Shown one piece after another: positions 1 through 5,505 of a stretch of 5,530 nucleotides of DNA. The stretch's first letter is position 1, and the number at the start of each line of letters is the position of its first letter. Origin of the DNA: Abditibacteriota bacterium. GTDB lineage: Bacteria > Armatimonadota > UBA5829. Both the position numbers and the translations under genes were made by a program. The stretch is taken from positions 1-5,530 of the forward strand of contig JAGDAG010000300.1 in NCBI GenBank assembly GCA_017959625.1. The letters run 5' to 3'. The notes beneath the pieces are model-generated. The model saw nothing but the letters and a program-made list of their open reading frames with translations, was not told where the DNA came from and ran no database searches.

Positions 1-520
1 CGATGTTCTTGGCGGAATCGATGGCGTCGTAAACCACAGCGCCGGGGTCCGCCCCCTGGCGGTGCTTCACTATTTCCACCCCTACTCTTTGGGCCCATAT
101 CTCCAGCTGCTCCGTGGCGGCGGCCCGGAAGGTGTCGGCGGCGGCAAGTATCACTCTGTTGCCCTTTTCCTTCAGAAAGTTGGCCAGCTTGGCTATGGCG
201 GTGGTCTTGCCCACTCCGTTCACCCCAACCAGCATATACACCGTGGGCCTGGCTTCCGGCAGCTTGAGGGGCACGTCCTCGCTCTGGGAGAGTATGTCCG
301 CTATCTGTTCCGTCAAAAGCTCCTTCAGCTGGTCGGCGTGCTCCAGCCGCCTTTTGCGGGCTTCGTCTCTCAGGGACTCGATTATGGAATCCACCGTTCT
401 TACGGAAAGGTCTGCCTGAAGCAGCGATTCCTCAAGGTCGCCGAAAAAGGCTTCGTCTATGGGCCTGCGTCCGGTAAGCAGATCGCCTACCCTGCCGAGT
501 ATATTCTTAAAAAATTTCAT
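1..520 (-). CDS. ftsY: Signal recognition particle receptor FtsY (N-terminal part, runs off the window)
   Basis: FtsY is the membrane-associated SRP receptor; its GTPase pairs with Ffh to deliver ribosomes making membrane proteins to the translocon. The first 173 residues are visible; the rest of the G domain lies beyond the left edge. An amphipathic start (MKFFKNILGRVGDLL) resembles the membrane-targeting helix of FtsY. The N domain covers roughly residues 15-90, with SLLQADLS (32-39) matching the conserved ALLEADVG-type motif. The P-loop GVNGVGKTT is at 99-107, and DTFRAAA (129-135) is the SRP-GTPase-specific motif after it; GVN and DTFRAAA favour FtsY over Ffh. The acidic A domain of E. 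coli FtsY is absent, so this is the compact form. The ATG at 520 overlaps the nadB stop (ATGA) and has an AAAGGAA ribosome site 6 nt upstream, inside nadB. Identity is nearly certain; only completeness is unknown. Confidence 0.97.
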   Translation of the reverse strand, partial: MKFFKNILGRVGDLLTGRRPIDEAFFGDLEESLLQADLSVRTVDSIIESLRDEARKRRLEHADQLKELLTEQIADILSQSEDVPLKLPEARPTVYMLVGVNGVGKTTAIAKLANFLKEKGNRVILAAADTFRAAATEQLEIWAQRVGVEIVKHRQGADPGAVVYDAIDSAKNI

Positions 521-2109
521 TTCTGTTCCTTTCGTATATCGGTATCGTGAAGGGCCCCGTCGTCTGCGGAGGGATAGTCCAGGTTGTAATTGAGCCCCCG
601 GGACTCCTTTCTCAGCAGGGCGCTTTTTGTGATGAGTTTGGCGCAGGTCACCATATTCGCCAGCTCCACAAGGTCGGCGGTGATGCGGCTGTCTTCGCGT
701 ATGGAAAGATATTCGCCTTCAAAACGCTCCAGGGAGTTCATGGCCTTTTCCAGCCATTCGTTGGTGCGGACGATGCCCACGTATTTCCACATGATGTTCT
801 TTATCCCGGCCTTCACCAGGTCTATCTCATCCTTGTGGGAACGCTTGCCCAGGGCGCTGGCGCTGCGGTCCTCCACCTTTTTGAAACCCACGTCCTTTAT
901 GGTTTTCCGCGCATGGTCGGCAGCCCGTTTGGAAAACACCACCGCTTCCAGCAGGGAATTGGAGGCAAGCCGGTTGGCGCCGTGGACTCCCGTGCAGGAC
1001 ACCTCGCCGCAGGCGTACATATTCTTTATGCTCGTCTGGGCGTCGAGATCGGTTTTCACTCCGCCGCAGGAATAATGGGCGGCGGGCACGGTGGGTATAG
1101 GCTGTTTTGTGATATCGATACCGTAGTTCAGGCAGTTCCTGTAAATAAACGGAAAATGGTTTTTCACAAACTCCGGATCCTTGTGGGTGATATCCAGATA
1201 AACGCAGTCCAGTTCCTTGGTCATAAGCTCGTGATGGATGGCTCTTGCCACTATGTCCCTGGGGGCCAGTTCGTTGAGCTCGTGATACATGGGCATGAAC
1301 CTTGTGCCGTCGGGGAGGCGCAGTATGCCTCCCTCGCCCCGCACCGCTTCGGAAATAAGAAAAGAATCCGCCTCGGGATGATACAGGCTGGTGGGGTGGA
1401 ACTGGATGAACTCCAGATTGCTGACAACGGCGCCGGCATTATAGGCCATGGCGACCCCGTCCCCCGTGGCTATCGACGGATTGGTGGTATGCTTGTAGGT
1501 CTGGCAGAGCCCTCCGGTGGAGAGCATCATGAGGCGCGCCCGGAAGGTGTCTATATCGCCGGTCTCCGTATCCAGCACCACGCAGCCCGCCGCCACGGCA
1601 AAGCTTCCTTCCTTTTCGGTGATGAGCTCCATGGCCTGGTGGTGTTCCATAACGTGTATGTTATGGTTTGCCTTCACCATGCGCACCAGGGCTCTTTCTA
1701 TCTCTCTTCCGGTAAGATCGGCGGCGTGGACTATCCTTCTTGCGCTGTGCCCCCCTTCTCTGCCCAGGTCCAGCCCCAGGGGATTGCCGGAAGCGGAGGC
1801 GTTTTTGGTGAAGTTGACCCCCATTTCCATCAGCTCTCTCACCCTGTCCGGCCCTTCGGTCACCAGCGCCGTGACTGCTTCTTTGTTGCAAAGCCCGGCC
1901 CCCGCTACCAGAGTATCCCGTATGTGCGATTCGTAGCTGTCGGTCTCGGCCATCACCGCCGCGATGCCCCCCTGGGCGTTGTTGGTGTTGGAGGTGGAGT
2001 CGCTTTTTTTGGTGATCACTGCCACGGAAGCAAATTCGGACACCCGAAGCGCAAAGCTGAGCCCCGCTATACCGGACCCAAGAACTATAATGTCGTAATC
2101 GATAATCAT
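517..2109 (-). CDS. nadB: L-aspartate oxidase NadB
   Basis: NadB is a cytoplasmic flavoenzyme that oxidises L-aspartate to iminoaspartate, the first step of de novo NAD synthesis; NadA then condenses the product to quinolinate. The 530 residues match the usual ~540. Visible motifs: FAD-binding GSGIAG (11-16), the family signature NTNNAQGGIAA (41-51), REGGHS (117-122), EFIQFHPTSLY (233-243), LAPRDIVARA (281-290), VPAAHYSCGG (341-350) and HGANRLASNSLLEA (376-389). By alignment from memory with E. coli NadB, active-site E121, H244, R290, H351 and R386 correspond to E118, H238, R284, H345 and R380, all present. The HGANRLASNS block and AQGGIAA favour aspartate oxidase over succinate or fumarate dehydrogenase flavoproteins, as does the absence of frd/sdh partners here. 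A helical C-terminal domain follows about residue 420. The ATG at 2109 is the only plausible start, although no good ribosome site precedes it. No nadA or nadC is visible; the downstream partner is ftsY, overlapping by 4 nt. Confidence 0.97.
   Translation of the reverse strand: MIIDYDIIVLGSGIAGLSFALRVSEFASVAVITKKSDSTSNTNNAQGGIAAVMAETDSYESHIRDTLVAGAGLCNKEAVTALVTEGPDRVRELMEMGVNFTKNASASGNPLGLDLGREGGHSARRIVHAADLTGREIERALVRMVKANHNIHVMEHHQAMELITEKEGSFAVAAGCVVLDTETGDIDTFRARLMMLSTGGLCQTYKHTTNPSIATGDGVAMAYNAGAVVSNLEFIQFHPTSLYHPEADSFLISEAVRGEGGILRLPDGTRFMPMYHELNELAPRDIVARAIHHELMTKELDCVYLDITHKDPEFVKNHFPFIYRNCLNYGIDITKQPIPTVPAAHYSCGGVKTDLDAQTSIKNMYACGEVSCTGVHGANRLASNSLLEAVVFSKRAADHARKTIKDVGFKKVEDRSASALGKRSHKDEIDLVKAGIKNIMWKYVGIVRTNEWLEKAMNSLERFEGEYLSIREDSRITADLVELANMVTCAKLITKSALLRKESRGLNYNLDYPSADDGALHDTDIRKEQK
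526..532 (-). promoter_or_regulatory. Ribosome binding site of ftsY inside the nadB 3' end
   Basis: On the minus strand AAAGGAA lies 6 nt upstream of the ftsY ATG (520-518), within the last nadB codons. The nadB stop TGA (519-517) shares bases with that ATG, giving an ATGA junction. This supports translational coupling and fixes the ftsY start. Confidence 0.75.
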
Positions 2110-2129
2110 AAAAATACAATCTCTGTTTC

Positions 2130-2147
2130 CCGGGGCGTTTTCCCCGG
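2130..2147 (-). promoter_or_regulatory. GC-rich hairpin in the nadB 5' leader
   Basis: CCGGGG (2130-2135) and CCCCGG (2142-2147) are perfect inverted repeats around a 6-nt spacer. In the nadB transcript they would form a 6-bp GC stem about 20 nt before the start codon. No T-run follows, so it is not an obvious terminator. It lies where a ribosome site would be expected and the region lacks a good Shine-Dalgarno, so a role in translation control or mRNA stability is possible but unproven. Confidence 0.3.
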
Positions 2148-2178
2148 CATTTGGTTTTACAGGATCTCCCTTATTTAT

Positions 2179-2207
2179 ATGTTATCATTTTACGCCGCGT
2201 TTTACAA
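2179..2207 (-). promoter_or_regulatory. Candidate promoter for nadB-ftsY
   Basis: On the minus strand TTGTAA (2207-2202) is separated by 17 nt from TAACAT (2184-2179), each matching the sigma70 consensus at 4 of 6 positions. It would start a leader of about 65 nt before the nadB ATG. GTAAAA occurs three times around it (minus strand, at 2205-2200, 2193-2188 and 2160-2155), the first two 12 nt apart, which could be a regulator site; I do not recognise it as a known NAD-repressor operator. Moderate support only. Confidence 0.4.
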
Positions 2208-2261
2208 CCTCTGACGGGGCGTATTGCAGCCTCGCGCAAGCCACAAAAAACGGCGAAACAG

Positions 2262-2290
2262 TTGAAAATTCATTGAAAAACAAATATAAT
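2262..2290 (+). promoter_or_regulatory. Sigma70-type promoter of the STAS-kinase-ligase unit
   Basis: TTGAAA (2262-2267), a 17-nt spacer and a perfect TATAAT (2285-2290) make a near-consensus housekeeping promoter. Transcription would start near 2297, giving a ~27-nt leader with CGGAG (2311-2315) 8 nt before the ATG at 2324. The good match suggests constitutive expression by the main sigma factor rather than an alternative one. A second TTGAAA at 2273-2278 is too close to the -10 element to serve. Confidence 0.75.
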
Positions 2291-2323
2291 AGAATTGAGT
2301 AGTTATTTTCCGGAGCAATAATA

Positions 2324-2617
2324 ATGGTTAAATTTTCTGAAAAAGACGGTACGCTGATCTGTACCTTTGAAGGACTTCTCAATACGGTCGCCTGCAACGA
2401 GATGGACGCCGATCTGAAAGAGCACGTGGAGAACACCACGGGAGACGTGATTTTCGATCTGGCGGACACCGACTACATTGCGTCTTCTTTTCTCCGCCTG
2501 TGCATATTCACTGCCAAGGCGGTAGGCACCGAGCGTTTCAACATCATCAATACAAAAAAAGAGATATACGACATTTTTGAGATGTCCGGTCTTGACGACC
2601 TCATCAAAGACGAATAA
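2324..2617 (+). CDS. Small STAS-domain protein, anti-sigma-factor-antagonist type
   Basis: This 97-residue protein is a single STAS domain like SpoIIAA/RsbV. In partner switching such proteins bind an anti-sigma kinase when unphosphorylated and are released on serine phosphorylation. The fold pattern is visible: strands at about 2-7, 10-16 and 41-46, then the phospho-acceptor loop TDYIASSFLRL (49-59) entering a helix, a strand near 71-75 and a final helix near 78-93. S55 aligns with the phosphorylated serine of the DSSG loop of SpoIIAA. The usual D and G around the serines are replaced by A53 and F56, a divergent loop. The start has CGGAG 8 nt upstream and follows a strong promoter. It is first in a unit with a matching HATPase kinase 10 nt downstream, supporting a functional pair. 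The family call is firm; the exact target is not known. Confidence 0.85.
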   Translation: MVKFSEKDGTLICTFEGLLNTVACNEMDADLKEHVENTTGDVIFDLADTDYIASSFLRLCIFTAKAVGTERFNIINTKKEIYDIFEMSGLDDLIKDE

Positions 2618-2627
2618 GGTAGCTTTC

Positions 2628-3047
2628 ATGAAAGAATATTCCAGACTTTTCGACACTGCAGAATCCTCCGCGGAAGACATAATCACCTATATCATCGGCG
2701 TATTCTCGGAGAATTCCTTTCCCGCAGAAAAAACCAACCAGCTTCGCCTGGGCATAGAGGAAGCGGTGGTGAACGTTTGCAACTACGCGTATATCCACAA
2801 TTTCCCCGTTACCACGGGCCCTGTGGAGATAAACATCAAAACCGACGGCAAGGTGTTTTACACAGAGATCCGCGACGAAGGCATTCCCTATAACCCGCTG
2901 AAAACTCCGAATCCCGATCTCTGGGCTCCAGCGGAAGAAAAGGAGATCGGCGGCCTCGGTATCTACCTTATAAAGCAGATGACCGACGATATCTCTTATG
3001 AGAACGACGGAAAAAGCAATTATCTGCGCCTTACCATAATGGCATAA
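2628..3047 (+). CDS. ATP-binding anti-sigma-type serine kinase (GHKL/HATPase_c_2)
   Basis: This 139-residue protein has the size and motifs of SpoIIAB/RsbW switch kinases, which bind ATP, phosphorylate a STAS partner and in classical systems sequester a sigma factor. The N-box is LGIEEAVVNVCNYAY (41-55) with E45 and N49. The G1 box is RDEG (82-85, the DxG pattern), followed by the typical IPYNPL. The G2 box is GGLGIYLIKQMTD (108-120), and the tail SYENDGKSNYLRLTI (123-137) is the usual ending of this family. The start at 2628 is chosen over an in-frame ATG at 2577 because it follows the upstream stop by 10 nt, has AAGGT 7 nt before it, and begins the homologous region; the longer form would overlap the STAS gene by 41 nt. 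No transmembrane segment or response-regulator domain is seen. No sigma factor gene adjoins it, so its client is uncertain; the two nearby STAS domains are the best candidates. Confidence 0.88.
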   Translation: MKEYSRLFDTAESSAEDIITYIIGVFSENSFPAEKTNQLRLGIEEAVVNVCNYAYIHNFPVTTGPVEINIKTDGKVFYTEIRDEGIPYNPLKTPNPDLWAPAEEKEIGGLGIYLIKQMTDDISYENDGKSNYLRLTIMA

Positions 3048-3052
3048 AAAAC

Positions 3053-3112
3053 CTCCCGAAAGACGCAGGCGCGGCGTATCGGGCTGTTTTGTAGCGGCGC
3101 CTCCGGCGGGAG
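3053..3112 (+). promoter_or_regulatory. Nested inverted repeats in the spacer before the STAS-ligase gene
   Basis: The 81-nt gap between the kinase and the fusion gene contains CTCCCG (3053-3058) pairing with CGGGAG (3107-3112) and, inside it, AGGCGC (3067-3072) pairing with GCGCCT (3097-3102). An alternative hairpin CTCC-GGCG-GGAG (3101-3112) would compete with both. There is no proper T-run, only GTTTTG at 3086-3091, so it is not a clear terminator. Its end sits just before the AAAGG ribosome site (3118-3122). It may adjust expression of the third gene or mark an RNA-processing site; this is inference. Confidence 0.35.
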
Positions 3113-3128
3113 AGAACAAAGGCTTGCA

Positions 3129-5006
3129 ATGTTAAAAATAACCAACGAAACAAAAAACGACAGAACTCTTTTACATATATCCGGCGTCATAAACGCCGAA
3201 AACTATACTGAATTTGACAAAGCGTTAAGAGACTGCGGCCCTTCCGCAGAGCTTGACCTCGGCGAACTGACCCATATCACAAGCTCCGGGCTCAAGTGCC
3301 TTCTCACGGCTATGAAGCGCGGGACGGACATAACCCTTTCAAACGTGTCTTGCGCAACAGACGAGATCATCAGGGCCAACGGCTACGTAAATATGCTTCG
3401 GTATAAGGCGGATCCCGGTATAGCCGCAAAGGACTATACTCCCGAAAACACCGCCAAAAGCTTCAAGTCCCTTTTTGCCGGAAAACAGCGCCCGGGAACC
3501 GCCAACAAGGTGATCGCCCTTTACAGAGGCAGGGAATATACGTGGGAAGACGTGGAAAAATGCTCTCAGCTGATAGCGTCCGAGCTGGCGGCCCTGGGAG
3601 TGAAAAAAGGAAGCCACGTGGCTATCTGCGGCCAGAACTCCATCAACTGGATATCCACATTCTACGCGGTCCAGAAGCTGGGGGGCGTCACGGTTTTGAT
3701 GAATTATTTCCTGAGCCCCGAAGAAATAATCAATCAGTCCGTTATCGGCGGCATAGAATTTATATGCGTGGGAAGGATCCCCGGCGTTTCCGATTTTGAC
3801 GAATACTCCCGCCAGGTGACGGCAGAAGGCAGCAGGATAAAAAAGACCTACAACATCCGCGATTCCATCGATTTCACACAGCGTTACGGCGAATACCCCG
3901 CCATAAGCGGGCTTTTCAGGGAACCCTATGACGAAGACGACGCCTGCCTGATGCTTTTCACCTCGGGCTCTACCGGCATGGCCAAGGGAGCGGTGTTTTC
4001 GTCCAAAGCAATTCTCGACTGTATCTACTGGCTGCTGGACGAATACCGCATCAATTCCGAAGACAGAAACTGTATCTCGCTGCCGTTTTTCCATATTCTC
4101 GGCTTTGCCATCATGTTCGTTATAGGCATAAAGTGCGACTGCGCGGCCTATATCCCCGAAACCAACACGCCCCACGAGATACAGCACCTTATAGAGACCC
4201 ACAAATGCACCATGCTGCACTCCGTGCCCACCATGCTGCTTGCCATACTCAACAACAAAAACTTTGCCCCCGAAAAGGTGGCTTCCCTGCGTTGCTCCAT
4301 TTTGGGCGGAGCAGTCACCTCCACCGCCCAGATGCAGCTTTTCCGCGCCTCCTTCCCGGGGAACCTTATGGGCAACATATACGGCATGAGCGAGAATCCG
4401 GCAATCAGCATAACGCTTTTCAACGATACGGTGGAGCATATCATCAACACAGTGGGAAAGCCTCTGCCCCATATCGCCATCGAGATACGGAAGCACGGCA
4501 CAAAAGAAGCCCTGCCCGTGGGAGAAGTGGGCGAGATATGCCTTAAGGCCACCACGTCCCTCACCTGCTACTACGATCTGCCCATAGAGCAGCAGCCCTA
4601 CGACGAAGACGGCTGGCTGCCCACCGGCGACCTGGGAATGCTGGACAGCGACGGCTATCTGATATATTCCGGCAGAGTGAAGGAGCTCATCATCCGCTGC
4701 GGCGAAAACATAATCCCCAGAGAGGTCTCCGACCTGCTGCTCACCCACCCCGACATCTCGCAGGCTGTGGCGCTGGGAGTCCCCCACCCGCTTTACGGCG
4801 AAGACATCGTTGCCGCCGTGGTGATGGAAGAAGGGAAACAGATAGACAAAAAGGCTATGAGAGAGTTTCTTATGGGCAAGCTGGCAAAATTCAAGTTTCC
4901 GGCAGATTATTTCGTTTACGAAAGCTTCCCCATGCTGGGCAGCGGCAAGGTGGATATGATCACCCTGAAGAAAGAGATAGCCGAAAAAATGAAACAAAAC
5001 GAATAA
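3129..5006 (+). CDS. STAS domain fused to an AMP-forming acyl-CoA ligase (ANL superfamily)
   Basis: A two-part 625-residue protein. Residues 1 to about 93 form a STAS domain with the acceptor loop HITSSGLKCLL (49-59); S53 aligns with the phosphorylated serine of SpoIIAA. After a short linker, residues ~107-620 are a full adenylate-forming ligase: TSGSTGMAKG (278-287, phosphate-binding loop), LPFFHILGF (318-326), YGMSE (418-422), TGD (499-501, ribose-binding D501), GRVKELIIRCGENI (515-528, hinge and A8) and GSGKVDM (604-610), whose K607 is the catalytic lysine. Such enzymes activate a carboxylate with ATP and normally load it on CoA; the substrate cannot be told, but the motifs resemble fatty-acid or aryl-acid CoA ligases. 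There are no carrier, condensation or membrane segments. The start has AAAGG 6 nt upstream. Typical ligases are ~510-560 residues, so the STAS part is an added regulatory domain. It lies in one unit with a STAS protein and a HATPase kinase, suggesting phospho-control of the enzyme (inference). Confidence 0.9.
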   Translation: MLKITNETKNDRTLLHISGVINAENYTEFDKALRDCGPSAELDLGELTHITSSGLKCLLTAMKRGTDITLSNVSCATDEIIRANGYVNMLRYKADPGIAAKDYTPENTAKSFKSLFAGKQRPGTANKVIALYRGREYTWEDVEKCSQLIASELAALGVKKGSHVAICGQNSINWISTFYAVQKLGGVTVLMNYFLSPEEIINQSVIGGIEFICVGRIPGVSDFDEYSRQVTAEGSRIKKTYNIRDSIDFTQRYGEYPAISGLFREPYDEDDACLMLFTSGSTGMAKGAVFSSKAILDCIYWLLDEYRINSEDRNCISLPFFHILGFAIMFVIGIKCDCAAYIPETNTPHEIQHLIETHKCTMLHSVPTMLLAILNNKNFAPEKVASLRCSILGGAVTSTAQMQLFRASFPGNLMGNIYGMSENPAISITLFNDTVEHIINTVGKPLPHIAIEIRKHGTKEALPVGEVGEICLKATTSLTCYYDLPIEQQPYDEDGWLPTGDLGMLDSDGYLIYSGRVKELIIRCGENIIPREVSDLLLTHPDISQAVALGVPHPLYGEDIVAAVVMEEGKQIDKKAMREFLMGKLAKFKFPADYFVYESFPMLGSGKVDMITLKKEIAEKMKQNE

Positions 5007-5024
5007 ACGCAGGCAAAAAAACAG

Positions 5025-5050
5025 GCAGACCTTGAGGTCTGCTTTTTTTT
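5025..5050 (+). terminator. Rho-independent terminator of the STAS-kinase-ligase unit
   Basis: GCAGACC (5025-5031), TTGA loop (5032-5035) and GGTCTGC (5036-5042) form a perfect 7-bp stem followed directly by eight T residues (5043-5050). It begins 18 nt after the stop of the ligase gene. A run of seven A residues (5015-5021) precedes the stem, so it might also work weakly in reverse. Confidence 0.95.
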
Positions 5051-5096
5051 GCGGTTATGACGAATGTGTCGCCGCGCCGCCATCCCGGCTGATGCA

Positions 5097-5143
5097 GTCA
5101 TCTCGGCGCCGTTTTGCCAAAGGCAAGGCGGCGGTAAGAGATC
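5097..5143 (+). repeat. Palindromic intergenic element, copy 1
   Basis: It begins GTCATCTCGGCGC (5097-5109) and ends AAGAGATC (5136-5143). Inside, CGCCGTTTTGCC (5107-5118) and GGCAAGGCGGCG (5122-5133) form a 12-bp stem around AAA, counting two G-U pairs; the wobble pairs mean the + strand RNA folds better than its complement. ATCTC (5100-5104) and GAGAT (5138-5142) close an outer stem. It resembles REP-like elements. Confidence 0.7.
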
Positions 5144-5171
5144 TCCCTGTCAAAGATGTTGCCCTATTCCC

Positions 5172-5237
5172 GTCATCTCGGCGCGGACGGCAATACGACG
5201 GATGCGTAAGCATTCAGGCCGGCCGCGGCAAGAGATC
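5172..5237 (+). repeat. Palindromic intergenic element, copy 2
   Basis: It shares both ends with copy 1: GTCATCTCGGCGC (5172-5184) and AAGAGATC (5230-5237), in the same orientation 75 bases on. The interior differs and is longer (66 versus 47 bases overall). It contains a small GGATGC/GCATTC hairpin with a GTAA loop near 5200-5215 and the palindrome GGCCGGCC. Conserved ends with a variable centre are what short palindromic element families show. Confidence 0.65.
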
Positions 5238-5238
5238 C

Positions 5239-5255
5239 CCGGAGGGGCCCTCCGG
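5239..5255. repeat. Perfect 7-bp GC hairpin
   Basis: CCGGAGG (5239-5245) and CCTCCGG (5249-5255) are exact inverted repeats around GGC. No T-run follows, so it is not a standard terminator. It directly abuts the end of repeat copy 2 and may belong to that element. Confidence 0.5.
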
Positions 5256-5336
5256 CCCGTACCTTGCTCCGTCGGAGAGGGCCGGTGGGAGGACCCGGAC
5301 AACTTATCATTTCGCTGCACTCCTTATACGGCCCCC

Positions 5337-5387
5337 CCATCCGGCTTTGCGCCGACACAGTCGGCTTATAAGGAAGCAGCCGGATGG
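5337..5387. repeat. 10-bp inverted repeat with nested hairpin
   Basis: CCATCCGGCT (5337-5346) and AGCCGGATGG (5378-5387) are exact inverted repeats. Inside, GCCGA (5351-5355) and TCGGC (5361-5365) form a second stem around CACAG. Both outer arms are bordered by C runs (5332-5338 and 5389-5394), so the unit is flanked by the same bases in direct orientation. Its ends do not match the GTCATC family. Confidence 0.6.
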
Positions 5388-5394
5388 TCCCCCC

Positions 5395-5461
5395 GAAGAT
5401 CCCTCTGCCTCCTTCGCCTCGGCGCTATGCGCCGATCGAATTGCGAAGTCGGCGGGATGAC
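5395..5461 (-). repeat. Palindromic intergenic element, copy 3 (inverted, divergent)
   Basis: Read on the minus strand it starts GTCATCCCG (5461-5453) and ends GGGATC (5403-5398), a variant of the ends of copies 1 and 2. Nested stems are exact: ATCCC/GGGAT (5399-5403 with 5454-5458), CTTCGC/GCGAAG (5412-5417 with 5443-5448) and TCGGCGC/GCGCCGA (5419-5425 with 5429-5435) around TAT. Confidence 0.6.
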
Positions 5462-5492
5462 GCGGAGCGCTATTGAGCTTGACGGTACGACT

Positions 5493-5505
5493 GCGCCGAG
5501 ATGAC
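5493..5505 (-). repeat. Third exact copy of the 13-base element end, inverted
   Basis: GCGCCGAGATGAC is the exact reverse complement of the 13 bases opening copies 1 and 2. No AAGAGATC-type partner end is seen on its inner side, so this is a partial element, or the right-hand arm of a larger inverted unit reaching back to 5172. Confidence 0.6.

Noticed and set aside
517..2109. Succinate dehydrogenase or fumarate reductase flavoprotein instead of NadB
   Set aside because: The AQGGIAA and HGANRLASNS motifs, the length and the absence of iron-sulfur or membrane subunits fit L-aspartate oxidase.
547..2214. A 555-codon open frame antisense to nadB
   Set aside because: It is aligned to nadB codons and stays open only because nadB has no TTA, CTA or TCA codons. 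The translation shows no domain, while nadB has all family motifs.
2577..2627. Longer start for the HATPase kinase at 2577
   Set aside because: It would overlap the STAS gene, adds residues outside the family's usual N-terminus, and a start with a well-spaced AAGGT exists at 2628.
3048..3112. Terminator between the kinase and ligase genes
   Set aside because: The stems are not followed by a T-run, and the functional link of the flanking genes favours read-through.
3339..4997. A 552-codon open frame antisense to the STAS-ligase gene
   Set aside because: Same codon-bias artefact. It ends exactly at the TCA codon 71 of the sense gene and has no recognisable motif.
5032..5504. Overlapping open frames of about 140 codons in the right-hand intergenic stretch
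   Set aside because: They are Arg/Ser/Pro/Gly-rich, start inside or beside the terminator, cross several hairpin repeats and have no domain or ribosome site of note.
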